DNA from: an uncultured Bacteroidales bacterium
GTDB lineage: Bacteria; Bacteroidota; Bacteroidia; Bacteroidales; P3
Reading direction: 5' to 3'
Assembly: GCA_900314725.1 (NCBI GenBank)
Contig: OMWJ01000008.1
Span: 18,034-82,033, forward strand
Length of the DNA stretch: 64,000 bases
The position numbers were made by a program, and so were the translations under genes. This document shows positions 55,147 to 63,729 of this stretch, one piece after another. The notes beneath the pieces were generated by a model. It made no database searches. It saw nothing but the letters and a program-made list of their open reading frames with translations, and was not told the origin of the DNA. Within the stretch, counting starts at the first letter, position 1. Each line of letters begins with the position of its first letter.

Positions 55147-55818
55147 ATGAAGGATATTTTAAGATTTTTGACAGACGTAAGGCTTAACAACAACCGAGAA
55201 TGGTTTCATGCTCATAAATCAGAATACGAGAATGCGAGTGCCAAGTTCAATGCTCTTGCAGAAAGGTTTTTGAAAAGTATTTGTGAGTTTGATGAAAGTG
55301 TAAGACATCTTACCATAAAAGATTGTATTTACAGATTTTATAGAGATATTCGTTTTTCTAAGGATAAGAGTCCTTATAAGACTCATTTTGGTGTTTATGT
55401 CTGTCCTGGAGGGAAGAAATCTTGGAAAGCGGGATATTACTTCCATATTGAACCTGTTTGGGAAGACGGAACAGGAGGTTCGGCTCTGTATTGCGGATGT
55501 TTTATGCCAGATAAGGAGATGTTGCAGATGATAAGGGAAGATATTTATAATGATGGAGCAAATTACAGAAAGTTTATCTCAAAATGCAAAGGCTTTTCGT
55601 TTAAAGACAATCCTTCTTTAAAGAAAAATCCAAAAGGTTTTCCAGAGAGTGAGTTTGATGATTTGATACGTTTGAAATCCTATATCTTGAGACAAGACCT
55701 CAGTGAAGAAACCTTATTAAGAAAAGATTTAATAGAATACCTGAAAAAAGAATGTAAAAAGTCATTTCCTCTTGTCAAGACTTTGAATGAAGCAGTGTCT
55801 TTTAGTGGAAATTATTAA
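55147..55818 (+). CDS. DUF2461 (TIGR02453-type) protein
   Basis: The ATG at 55147 gives 223 residues starting MKDILRFLTDVRLNNNREWF. The frame is open farther upstream, but the promoter box overlaps that part. Family signatures: NREWFHAHKSEYENA, YRFYRDIRFSKDKSPYKTHFG (about 60-80) and the GGKKSWKAGYYFHIEP segment. DUF2461 proteins are widespread in bacteria with no known activity. It is followed after 12 bp by a Dus-like gene and ung, a probable operon. Confidence 0.9.
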   Translation: MKDILRFLTDVRLNNNREWFHAHKSEYENASAKFNALAERFLKSICEFDESVRHLTIKDCIYRFYRDIRFSKDKSPYKTHFGVYVCPGGKKSWKAGYYFHIEPVWEDGTGGSALYCGCFMPDKEMLQMIREDIYNDGANYRKFISKCKGFSFKDNPSLKKNPKGFPESEFDDLIRLKSYILRQDLSEETLLRKDLIEYLKKECKKSFPLVKTLNEAVSFSGNY

Positions 55819-55830
55819 TAATAAAGCATT

Positions 55831-56829
55831 ATGGAATTAAGAGCTATTTTACCTAAACAGAAGAAAGTAGATACACTTGTGTTTCTTACTTCTTTATTTT
55901 CTTCGGAAGATAGGTTGATTCTTGCTCCTATGCAGAATCTAACTTCTTTATTTTTTCGTAAAAGCTTTGAAAAGTTTTTTCCAAAGAGTTTTGACTACGC
56001 TATAACCCCTTTTATTTCAGCAACGTCAAACAAAACAGATATTAAAAGCATTCACTTCAAAGATATCCTCCCACAAGATAACGAGAATTCTATTCCTATT
56101 GTACCGCAAGTGATAGGCAACAACAGGGAATATATACTTAACACTTGCAAAATAATAGAAAGTCTTGGCTACAGAGAGGTAAATCTTAATATGGGGTGTC
56201 CAAAGAAAGATATAGTGTCTCGTGGTCGTGGAGCAGGAATGCTTACAAATCCTGATTCCATTCAGGAAATAATAGAAACTATTCTTAAAGACACAACCTT
56301 GCAAGTATCCATAAAGGTTCGTTTAGGAGTGAAAGACAGTTCGGATTGTAGAAAACTTGTGCCGGTAATCAACTCCCTACCTTTGAAAAGCGTCTGCATT
56401 CATCCGAGAAAAGCAATCGATTTTTATGAAGGTAGTGTTGATGTTGATGAATTTGAATATTTGGCGAAAGAAATAAAACATACCATTATATATAATGGAG
56501 ATATTTTTTCCGTTGAGGATTTTTCAAACTTAAAAATGAGATTTCCTTTTATAAAGCATTGGATGATAGGTAGAGGAGTTTTGAAAAATCCTTTGCTTGC
56601 TTTTGAAATAAGAGGTATACCAGCCGAAAAAGACATACTCCTAAAACCTTTTATAAAAGATGTTGAAGAGAATTTTATAGCCACTCTCAGGTCCTATAAC
56701 GAGAGACTTGTTTTGGGTAAGATGAAAGAATTTGCGAAATACTTGTGTAAGGGATTAAACATTGATGAAGGACCTTTTGTGCATAGTACTTCTTTGGAGG
56801 AGATAAACAGCTTGCTAAACCAGATTTAA
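55831..56829 (+). CDS. tRNA-dihydrouridine synthase-family protein
   Basis: The 332-residue TIM-barrel flavoprotein has [18 protein letters not shown] (about 29-46), [22 protein letters not shown] (about 116-137; the Cys is the proton donor of Dus enzymes), [10 protein letters not shown] and [18 protein letters not shown] (about 247-264). Dus enzymes reduce uridine in tRNA D-loops with NADPH. The RGRGAGML loop deviates slightly from the classic pattern; subclass unclear. Confidence 0.9.
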   Translation: MELRAILPKQKKVDTLVFLTSLFSSEDRLILAPMQNLTSLFFRKSFEKFFPKSFDYAITPFISATSNKTDIKSIHFKDILPQDNENSIPIVPQVIGNNREYILNTCKIIESLGYREVNLNMGCPKKDIVSRGRGAGMLTNPDSIQEIIETILKDTTLQVSIKVRLGVKDSSDCRKLVPVINSLPLKSVCIHPRKAIDFYEGSVDVDEFEYLAKEIKHTIIYNGDIFSVEDFSNLKMRFPFIKHWMIGRGVLKNPLLAFEIRGIPAEKDILLKPFIKDVEENFIATLRSYNERLVLGKMKEFAKYLCKGLNIDEGPFVHSTSLEEINSLLNQI

Positions 56830-56833
56830 GATT

Positions 56834-57496
56834 ATGGAAGTAAAGATAGAAAACTCGTGGAAAAAAGTTCTGCAAGCAGAATTTGATAAACCCTATTTTG
56901 AAGAACTTGTAAATAGGGTTAAAGCAGAGTATAAAACAAAAACGATTTTTCCTAAAGGTTCCTTGATATTTAATGCCTTTAATCTCTGCCCTTTTGATAA
57001 GGTTAAGGTTGTAATCTTAGGTCAAGACCCTTATCATGAGATAGGTCAAGCTCATGGTTTGGCTTTCTCTGTTCCTGAGGGAATAGCTTTGCCGCCTTCT
57101 TTGCAAAACATATATAAGGAGATAGAAAGTGATTTAAATATAAAGGTAGAAAAAAATGGCGACCTTACTCGTTGGGCAAAGCAAGGTGTTTTGTTGCTTA
57201 ATAGTACCTTAACCGTTGAACAACACAGAGCGGCTTCTCATCAGAATTTTGGCTGGGAGATATTTACAGATAATGTGATAAATATTCTTAGCAAAGAAAA
57301 AGAACATCTGGTCTTTATTCTTTGGGGAAGTTTTGCGATAAAAAAGAGTAGTCTTATTGATAAGGCAAAACATCTTGTTCTTACATCTGTTCATCCTTCT
57401 CCGCTATCAGCATACAGAGGATTTTTTGGTAACAGACATTTTTCCCAAACCAACAATTACCTTTCTGCGAACAACATAGAACCAATAAATTGGTAG
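56834..57496 (+). CDS. ung: uracil-DNA glycosylase
   Basis: The 220-residue protein has the family 1 motifs [19 protein letters not shown] (Asp 65 activates water) and [14 protein letters not shown] (His of the second motif) plus [10 protein letters not shown]. It removes uracil from DNA at the start of base excision repair. It starts 4 bp after the Dus-like gene and ends one base before the convergent nadB gene. Confidence 0.97.
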   Translation: MEVKIENSWKKVLQAEFDKPYFEELVNRVKAEYKTKTIFPKGSLIFNAFNLCPFDKVKVVILGQDPYHEIGQAHGLAFSVPEGIALPPSLQNIYKEIESDLNIKVEKNGDLTRWAKQGVLLLNSTLTVEQHRAASHQNFGWEIFTDNVINILSKEKEHLVFILWGSFAIKKSSLIDKAKHLVLTSVHPSPLSAYRGFFGNRHFSQTNNYLSANNIEPINW

Positions 57497-59065
57497 CTAT
57501 TTCTTAGGAGGATAATCGATATTGTAATGTAGTCCTACGCTCTCTTTTCTTTTTATTGCCATGCTTATTATAAGGTAAGCGTTAGCAATAAGGTTTCTTA
57601 GCTCACAAAGCTGAGGTGTAAGCACAGAACGGTTATAAAGTTCTTCTACTTCATCATATATAAGTTTGGTACGTTTGAATGCTTTTTGCAGTCGAAGGTT
57701 ACTTCTAACTATACCTACATAATTAGACATAACTTGTTGAAGTTCTCTCTGTGTTTGAGTGATAAGCGACATTTCTTCATTAAGTACCATGCCTTCCGCA
57801 TTCCAATCTGGTACTTGCTCACAAAAGTCTATACTGTTTATTGCTTCTCTGCTGTCAAGAGCAGCACGATGAGAATATACCAAAGCTTCCAACAAGGAGT
57901 TAGAAGCTAAACGGTTGGCTCCATGCAATCCCGTGCAAGAACATTCACCTGTAGCATAAAGATGTTTGATAGTAGTGCGAGCATATTCATCAACAACTAT
58001 TCCTCCGCAACCATAATGTGCTGCAGGTACAACAGGAATCATATCGCCTCTTGTTATGTTTATACCCATTTCCAAGCATTTTGCATATATATGAGGGAAG
58101 TGATGCATTATCTCTTCCTTACTTATCTTGGAACAATCCAAATAAACGTGATCATCACCGCTGAGAGTCATCTCGCTGTTTATTGCTCTTGCCACAATAT
58201 CTCTTGGAGCTAAAGAACCTCGCTTATCATATTTGTGCATAAAGGCTTCTCCTTTCAAATTCTTTAACTCTGCTCCTGCTCCTCGCATTGCTTCTGTTAT
58301 AAGGAAAGAAGGTTTCTCCATAGGGTTGTATAAAGAAGTAGGATGGAACTGCACAAACTCCATATCCTTCAACCAACCTTTTGCTCTATGAACCATTGCC
58401 TGTCCATCTCCTGTTGCTACTATTGGAGCAGTAGTAGAAGAATAGACATTGCCATTGCTACCAGAAGAAAGCATAATGATTTTCGCAAGATAAGTATCTA
58501 TGCTATTTGTGTCTTTGTTTAAAACGTATGCACCATAGCATTCCACATTATCCATGTGTCTGTTAGCTTCTTGTCCAAGATGATGTTGTGTTATTAGGTC
58601 AATAGTAAATTGATTTTCTTTCAGTTCTATATTCTTGTTTTCTTTTACAGCTTGAAGCAAGGCTCTTTCTATTTCTGCTCCTGTATTATCTTGATGATGA
58701 AAGATACGGTGTTCAGAATGGCCTCCTTCTCTTGCTAAGTCATAATATCCAGAACGATTCTTATCAAACTGAGCTCCCCACTCAATCAGTTCTTTTATTC
58801 TGTCAGTACTTTCAGTTATGGTTATCCTAACACTTTTTTCATTGCAAATACCTGCACCTGCAATAAGAGTGTCGTTTATGTGTTTTTCATAAGTATCAGG
58901 TTCGTACATTACAGCAGCAATTCCTCCTTGAGCATATTTTGTAGAACTTTCTTCTGCTTGTGCCTTAGTGAGAAGACACACTTTTCCGAATTTTGACACT
59001 TTAAGAGCATAACTCAATCCAGCTATGCCAGAACCTATAACAAGAAAATCAACTTTGTAACGCAT
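57497..59065 (-). CDS. nadB: L-aspartate oxidase
   Basis: The 522-residue flavoprotein has the FAD-binding GSGIAGLSYALKVSKFG (about 11-27), TKYAQGGIAAVMYEPDTYEKH, MEFVQFHPTSLYNPMEK and SCTGLHGANRLASNSLLEALVY (about 370-391), all L-aspartate oxidase signatures, and a C-terminal helical domain. It oxidises aspartate to iminoaspartate for NAD synthesis; with fumarate as acceptor it works without oxygen. nadA and nadC are not adjacent. The gap to atpG is 21 bp, so it may be read through from atpG. Confidence 0.96.
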   Translation of the reverse strand: MRYKVDFLVIGSGIAGLSYALKVSKFGKVCLLTKAQAEESSTKYAQGGIAAVMYEPDTYEKHINDTLIAGAGICNEKSVRITITESTDRIKELIEWGAQFDKNRSGYYDLAREGGHSEHRIFHHQDNTGAEIERALLQAVKENKNIELKENQFTIDLITQHHLGQEANRHMDNVECYGAYVLNKDTNSIDTYLAKIIMLSSGSNGNVYSSTTAPIVATGDGQAMVHRAKGWLKDMEFVQFHPTSLYNPMEKPSFLITEAMRGAGAELKNLKGEAFMHKYDKRGSLAPRDIVARAINSEMTLSGDDHVYLDCSKISKEEIMHHFPHIYAKCLEMGINITRGDMIPVVPAAHYGCGGIVVDEYARTTIKHLYATGECSCTGLHGANRLASNSLLEALVYSHRAALDSREAINSIDFCEQVPDWNAEGMVLNEEMSLITQTQRELQQVMSNYVGIVRSNLRLQKAFKRTKLIYDEVEELYNRSVLTPQLCELRNLIANAYLIISMAIKRKESVGLHYNIDYPPKK

Positions 59066-59086
59066 TTTTTCCTTAAAAAGTTTTTA

Positions 59087-59959
59087 TTAACTTAATGCAT
59101 TAGCACCACTACATATTTCAATAATCTCATTAGTGATGCTTGCTTGTCTTAATTTATTATATGTAAGGGTTAAATCGCTCAGTAATTCTTGAGCATTATC
59201 GGTTGCTTTATTCATGCTTGTCATTCTTGCAGCGTGTTCAGATGTGAAGCTATCCAAAAAACATCTATACATTTTAGTGTGCAAGAACAACGGTATGATA
59301 CTTTGTAAGATATCAGTTTTGTTTGGCTCAAAGATGTAGTTGTTGTTGGTGGATTTATCTTTAGTCTTTATTGTAGACAAATCAAAAGGAAGAAAACTAT
59401 CAGTTTTAGGTTCTTGAACGGCAGCATTTTTAAACTGATTATAGATTATCTCCACTCTGTCGTAAGTTCCTTTAACATATTCTTGAAGGAGATTATCTGC
59501 AAACAGAGAGATATTTTCAAAATTTAAAGAATCCCATATCTCATCGTTAGAACCTAAATAGTTAATGTCTTGAATATATTTAAAGGCAGAGTCTCCTTTC
59601 TTTCCAAAACTTTGCAGATAAACCTCTTTACTTTCAGCAAGGTGTTTGTTTATTCTCTGTTTTGTAAGTTTGATTATAGAAGAGTTAAACGTAGAGCATA
59701 GTCCTTTGTTAGAAGTAAGAGAAATAAGCAGAACTTTCTTTTCTATTTTTTTTGTTTTAAGGTAAGTAATATCTTCAATATTGCTGTCAGTCAATCTGCA
59801 AACGACTTCATTCATAAGTTGGGCATAAGGTCTGAGCTGCACTATAGCTCCTTGAGACTTACGCAGCTTAGCTGCTGAAACCATCTTCATAGCAGATGTT
59901 ATCTGCTTGGTAGATGATACAGAAGAAATTCTGTTACGTATTTCCTTTAAATTTGCCAT
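59087..59959 (-). CDS. atpG: F-type ATP synthase subunit gamma
   Basis: The 290-residue protein has the N-terminal rotor helix MANLKEIRNRISSVSSTKQI with ITSAMKMVSAAKLRKSQ and the C-terminal helix SEHAARMTSMNKATDNAQELL and LTYNKLRQASITNEIIEICSGANAL. Gamma is the central stalk that couples proton flow to ATP synthesis. No other atp gene is within the window; usually atpG follows atpA. It has its own TAATTTTG promoter. Confidence 0.96.
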   Translation of the reverse strand: MANLKEIRNRISSVSSTKQITSAMKMVSAAKLRKSQGAIVQLRPYAQLMNEVVCRLTDSNIEDITYLKTKKIEKKVLLISLTSNKGLCSTFNSSIIKLTKQRINKHLAESKEVYLQSFGKKGDSAFKYIQDINYLGSNDEIWDSLNFENISLFADNLLQEYVKGTYDRVEIIYNQFKNAAVQEPKTDSFLPFDLSTIKTKDKSTNNNYIFEPNKTDILQSIIPLFLHTKMYRCFLDSFTSEHAARMTSMNKATDNAQELLSDLTLTYNKLRQASITNEIIEICSGANALS

Positions 59960-59979
59960 AATATACCATTATCAAACTG

Positions 59980-59987
59980 CAAAATTA
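59980..59987 (-). promoter_or_regulatory. -7 promoter box for atpG
   Basis: Minus-strand TAATTTTG followed by CAGTTTG, 21 bp ahead of the ATG at 59959. Confidence 0.75.
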
Positions 59988-60096
59988 CGAAATTATTTGA
60001 ATAATAAAGAAAAAATGAAGTTTTTGTAAAGAAATGAGGGTATAAAGATTTATATAGATGCTAACTATAATTTTAAAACTATATTTGACATTCTAA

Positions 60097-60204
60097 TAAT
60101 GCTATTTCAAAAAAGTGTGTAAAATCAAAAGTACTTTAGCTTTGCAAAAATAAATCACAAATAATATAAATCACAACGAATTTTAGATAGTGTTATACTA
60201 CCCA
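60097..60204. repeat. MITE-like element, copy 2 (diverged)
   Basis: Aligns along its length with the reverse complement of 4089-4195: the AAAAAAGTGTGTAAAAT arm (60109-60125), an AAGTACTTTAGCTTTGCAAA centre (60129-60148) and the GAATTTTA...ACTACC end. The right arm has lost much of its complementarity, so it is an older copy. It contains TAGCTTTG (60137-60144), a perfect -7 box on the plus strand, at the same place as the box in copy 1. Confidence 0.6.
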
Positions 60205-60227
60205 TCATATATCATTAAATAATTATT

Positions 60228-60695
60228 TTAATATCCTCTACCATGACATAGAGGACAAATACCTCTACCATTGCAATTAGAACAATCTAATAATTGTTCA
60301 TTGTTATAATAATAGTATCCTCTACCTGCACACATATTACACTTCCCAGAACCGTAGCATTCAACACATCTATTGTCGTCTTTATATCTATTACTACTTC
60401 CATTGTTTGAAGAGCGATTTGTATTTGTAGAAATGTAGATGTCGGACACTTCTTTGCTACACTTGCCAGAGCCATTACACAAAGAACATGTTATGCCAAA
60501 TTCTGATTGGTACATAATATCATCAGAGTATTGGCTATTATCTTGACCTGTTCCTCTACAAGCTGGACAGATAACCATTGTGTTTTCTTCTGAATGGTCT
60601 TCTGAATTGGAAGGCGGATAGCTGCAACTGCTAAAAGCAATGACTGATAAAGTCAAGCAAATTTTTTGTATTGAATAAGGATTAATATTCTTCAT
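60228..60695 (-). CDS. lipoprotein with six DnaJ-type CxxCxGxG motifs
   Basis: The 155-residue protein has a lipoprotein-like signal (MKNINPYSIQKICLTLSVIA, then FSSC with Cys 24). The rest has six CxxCxGxG motifs: CPACRGTG, CSLCNGSG, CVECYGSG, CNMCAGRG, CSNCNGRG and CPLCHGRG. DnaJ has four of these in its zinc-binding domain, but no J domain is here. It probably binds zinc outside the cytoplasm. It is the last gene of the AAA+ operon, 21 bp after the WG-repeat protein. Role unknown. Confidence 0.78.
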   Translation of the reverse strand: MKNINPYSIQKICLTLSVIAFSSCSYPPSNSEDHSEENTMVICPACRGTGQDNSQYSDDIMYQSEFGITCSLCNGSGKCSKEVSDIYISTNTNRSSNNGSSNRYKDDNRCVECYGSGKCNMCAGRGYYYYNNEQLLDCSNCNGRGICPLCHGRGY

Positions 60696-60716
60696 ACTAA
60701 ATATCTTTATATATTT

Positions 60717-61400
60717 TTAATCTATTTTTGTTCCTTTTATATCAAAATGATGTACACTTGAACCTACAACTGCAGTAAATATATCGGTGTTGTATAGGGA
60801 AATTCTTTCGTATCTTACTGGTACAATAATTTGTCTTATCGCACAGTTATATAATCCATACTTATTATCGCTGCTAATTAAGAATGTTTTGTCAGTAAGA
60901 CTCTTAACCTCATCATATTCACAACCCAATATAACTTTTAGCCTCGTACCATCGAATATTCCCATTCTATATTTTCCTCCATTGTTTATAGCTATTCGTA
61001 GATACCTATTTTCTGCTTTTTCTACTAAACTACATTTATTCTTTATATATCCTTTTTTCCATAATTTAATATAATAACTCCACATCCACAACAAAACTAT
61101 TCCTCCTAAAATATATAAAAATACAGCAAATTCATATGGCAAATCATTACCTACTATATCTTCACCCGTAATCCATGTCCACGTACTAATTACAAATGCA
61201 AAAAACATTGCGGCGATAACAATAATTGTCATAAAGAATATAATAAAGTTTACCGCAATATTATTTTTATATGATGAACTTGGGATAAACGATTTAAATC
61301 TATCTATTATGACTTCACTATAGATAGGTTGTCCACATTTTGCACAAAACTTAGCAAAATCATTATTAATAGTCCCGCATTTGTTACATTTTATTGACAT
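60717..61400 (-). CDS. zinc-ribbon, two-helix membrane protein with WG-like repeat
   Basis: The 227-residue protein has an N-terminal zinc ribbon (CNKC near residue 5, then CAKCG near 18), two transmembrane helices (about 44-68 and 89-110) and a C-terminal beta domain with DNKYGLYNCAIRQIIVPVRY (about 172-191), which resembles a WG repeat. The zinc ribbon is expected in the cytoplasm. It overlaps the small zinc-ribbon gene upstream by 17 bp. I know no named family for this architecture. Confidence 0.75.
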   Translation of the reverse strand: MSIKCNKCGTINNDFAKFCAKCGQPIYSEVIIDRFKSFIPSSSYKNNIAVNFIIFFMTIIVIAAMFFAFVISTWTWITGEDIVGNDLPYEFAVFLYILGGIVLLWMWSYYIKLWKKGYIKNKCSLVEKAENRYLRIAINNGGKYRMGIFDGTRLKVILGCEYDEVKSLTDKTFLISSDNKYGLYNCAIRQIIVPVRYERISLYNTDIFTAVVGSSVHHFDIKGTKID

Positions 61401-61590
61401 AATATTTATCTTCTATTTTTCTTCCACAATTTGGACAATACTCAAATCTACTTGTCAAAGATTCTCCGCAACTAATACAAAAAACAGGTTTTTGATACAA
61501 AGGTCCTTCTGCGTCAGATAGTGGCTCTCCTTGTAAGGCAGAAATTATATTCTCATCCAAATCGTCTAATTCTATTTTTTCTACATCCAT
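61384..61590 (-). CDS. small zinc-ribbon protein of the AAA+ operon
   Basis: The 68-residue protein starts with an acidic segment KIELDDLDENIISALQGEPL and ends in a zinc ribbon (CISCGESLTSRFEYCPNCG). The acidic segment resembles KIESIDKDELDDDILEKLES in the membrane protein encoded at 62290-62670, a shared short motif that may be a docking site. One base separates it from the upstream gene. No transmembrane helix. Function unknown. Confidence 0.75.
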   Translation of the reverse strand: MDVEKIELDDLDENIISALQGEPLSDAEGPLYQKPVFCISCGESLTSRFEYCPNCGRKIEDKYYVNKM

Positions 61591-61591
61591 T

Positions 61592-62287
61592 CTATTTATT
61601 GCAAGAATAATCTATCATTATTTCATGCTTCTCTTCTAATTCAGAATAATGAGTCTCTGATAATCCTACTAGATAAGTAGAAAGAAATTCTCCAATATAT
61701 TTTTCTTCAGAGTCTCCATCTTCTGTAAAAACTTGAATTCTATAATAAAGAACATAATCTGTTATCTTTATCACATAGCGTTCATTTGCTACTAATTGAT
61801 TTTCTTTTTTTAGGAGTTGTTCTATCAGTGTATTTAGTTTTACTCTTTTATTTGCATTAATAGAGAGATCTTTATTATCTATAAATTCTGTCAAATCATT
61901 GATATCAAAAGTTATCTTTTCTTTCCCATTTTGCCTTAATGATTTTTCTATTATCTGAGGAATAAATGAGAAATTATGTATCTCATAAGATTTGCTAATC
62001 TTATGTAATTTTTCTTTCGATAAATTGAAGAAAACGCTAACTGTAGCGATATATTCATTATCCTCATTTAAAATCTTTTTAATATCTATTTGAGCACAAA
62101 AAAGATTAAAAAAGTCCTTTCTGTTTCCAAATTTTATGAGACGTACTATCTCGTCTCTAAAACTTGAAAAATTATATTCAATAAATTCAAACTTATCCTT
62201 GGATAATAATTCTTCTATACTCTCTCCAAGTTTTTCCAGCCTTTCACAAAGACCTACAAATGAATTTCTAATCATATCGTCTTTCAT
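61592..62287 (-). CDS. 231-residue protein of unknown function in the AAA+ operon
   Basis: No signal or membrane segment. Mostly charged, with a helical N-terminal third (GLCERLEKLGESIEELLSKD) and a beta-containing C-terminal part (RYVIKITDYVLYYRIQVFTED). No motif points to a known enzyme. It lies 2 bp after the membrane-protein gene and 1 bp before the zinc-ribbon gene, so its expression is linked to both. A cytoplasmic adaptor is one guess. Confidence 0.7.
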   Translation of the reverse strand: MKDDMIRNSFVGLCERLEKLGESIEELLSKDKFEFIEYNFSSFRDEIVRLIKFGNRKDFFNLFCAQIDIKKILNEDNEYIATVSVFFNLSKEKLHKISKSYEIHNFSFIPQIIEKSLRQNGKEKITFDINDLTEFIDNKDLSINANKRVKLNTLIEQLLKKENQLVANERYVIKITDYVLYYRIQVFTEDGDSEEKYIGEFLSTYLVGLSETHYSELEEKHEIMIDYSCNK

Positions 62288-62289
62288 TT

Positions 62290-62670
62290 TTATCTATATA
62301 AGTTTCGTTCTTTCAATTCTTGTTTTGCTTCTTCCGTGATAATAGCCTCAACCATTTGTTCTCCATTCCTAGTCGGCTTAGCAGATTCTAATTTTTCTAA
62401 TATGTCGTCATCTAATTCATCTTTATCTATAGATTCTATTTTGGTTGTATCAGAATAAGACCATAAACCATCTTCTGTTTCCACAATAACACGTCCATCA
62501 ACCTTGTTACTGTTCTTCTTTTTTACATATACTTTTATTGCCCTGTAAAGTTTTTTTATTCCTTTTATAACATAATCAAAGAATGTTAATATTGCACTGA
62601 CAAAAGTTATATACAACGCTGTTGCAGCTGCAAGGGCTGCAATCCCTACTATAATTGAAATAAGTAACAT
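62290..62670 (-). CDS. small membrane-anchored acidic protein of the AAA+ operon
   Basis: The 126-residue protein has a hydrophobic N-terminus (about 2-32, IISIIVGIAALAAATALY-like), a basic stretch (about 36-55, YRAIKVYVKKKN) and an acidic tail with KIESIDKDELDDDILEKLES. The basic patch after the helix favours a cytoplasmic C-terminus. It overlaps the AAA+ gene stop by one base, a sign of translational coupling. No family recognised. Confidence 0.72.
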   Translation of the reverse strand: MLLISIIVGIAALAAATALYITFVSAILTFFDYVIKGIKKLYRAIKVYVKKKNSNKVDGRVIVETEDGLWSYSDTTKIESIDKDELDDDILEKLESAKPTRNGEQMVEAIITEEAKQELKERNLYR

Positions 62671-63650
62671 TAGTTTTCCTCCTTTTTATTTATTAATAAT
62701 TCTTTTGCTTGTTCAGCCTCTTCTCCCAAAAGCTTTTCCACCTTATAAGAAGAGTTTTTGCTATCCATGTCTAATAATGATTGCTTATACTCCTCTATTT
62801 CATCAGAAATCATTTCATTAGTTATGTATTGGATATTTCTTGAAAATAGAAGAATACAAGTTCTCAAAGTAAGGTTTTTGATATCTCCCCCTGATAAACC
62901 TATTGATACCTGTGCTAATTTTTCAAATGAAAAATTAGCACATCTTGGAACAAATTTATTTTCAGTTTCACAACCTAAATGAAATTTCCATAGTTTAATT
63001 AATTCTTGCTCGGTTGGCAATGAAAATTTAATATGAAACAAAATTCTCCTAAAGAACGCCCTATCATAATTTTCGAATAGGTTTGTAGCAAAAATTACTA
63101 TAGCATTTGTTTGATCTAATAATGTTAATAAATGAGACTTAATTTGATTATTTGTTTCTGCATTTGCACCATTGGATTGTCTTTTACTCAATAGTCCATC
63201 TGATTCGTCAAAAAAAATAATAGAATCCGTATCTTTAGCAGTTTCAAATAATTCAGATAATTTTTTCTCTGTTCCTCCCCATTTCTCATTTTGAATTTCA
63301 GAATAATCTACACGAATTATTTTTTTTTGAATAGACTTTGCTATTGCCTCTGCTGCTATACTTTTCCCAGTTCCAGGTTTTCCATACATATTTATTCCAA
63401 TACAACCTCCACTACCTTTAAGAAATCTTTTCAAATTCCAGTCTGTTACAATTTTATCCTTATGCTTACAAAATATTATTACATCTTGTAATATTTTTTT
63501 TGTATTGTCTTGTAATACTATTTCCTCTAAGTCCCAATTCGGTTGCACAGGAATGAAAGAAGACTTATTCTTCTTTTTCTGATGCTCACCACCTACTTCT
63601 TCTTTATACGTTGATAATGGTGAGACGCTTGTTTTTCCTATAAAAGCCAT
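62670..63650 (-). CDS. AAA+ ATPase of an uncharacterised operon
   Basis: I place the start at the ATG at 63650 (326 residues, MAFIGKTSVS), because a TAATTTTG box at 63678-63685 overlaps the extended frame. Walker A is GKPGTGKS (about 90-97), Walker B SIIFFDESD (about 143-151), sensor 1 FATN (Asn near 190) and an arginine pair FFRRI follows. A C-terminal helical lid (about 225-300) is present. It most resembles the classical AAA group (FtsH, katanin, Cdc48) that remodels proteins, but has no protease or substrate domain. It heads the operon. Confidence 0.88.
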   Translation of the reverse strand: MAFIGKTSVSPLSTYKEEVGGEHQKKKNKSSFIPVQPNWDLEEIVLQDNTKKILQDVIIFCKHKDKIVTDWNLKRFLKGSGGCIGINMYGKPGTGKSIAAEAIAKSIQKKIIRVDYSEIQNEKWGGTEKKLSELFETAKDTDSIIFFDESDGLLSKRQSNGANAETNNQIKSHLLTLLDQTNAIVIFATNLFENYDRAFFRRILFHIKFSLPTEQELIKLWKFHLGCETENKFVPRCANFSFEKLAQVSIGLSGGDIKNLTLRTCILLFSRNIQYITNEMISDEIEEYKQSLLDMDSKNSSYKVEKLLGEEAEQAKELLINKKEEN

Positions 63651-63677
63651 ATTATGATGTGTTTTTACAATTTTTTG

Positions 63678-63685
63678 CAAAATTA
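63678..63685 (-). promoter_or_regulatory. -7 promoter box for the AAA+ operon
   Basis: Minus-strand TAATTTTG followed by CAAAAAA. It lies 28 bp before the chosen ATG at 63650 and gives a leader of about 20 nt. Confidence 0.75.
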
Positions 63686-63729
63686 TGAACATCGTGAATA
63701 TGTTGTATGAAAAGAGTATTGAATAAAAT

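Noticed and set aside
62670..63692. Longer form of the AAA+ ATPase starting at 63692
   Set aside because: The extra 14 codons overlap the only good promoter box; the ATG at 63650 is better placed.
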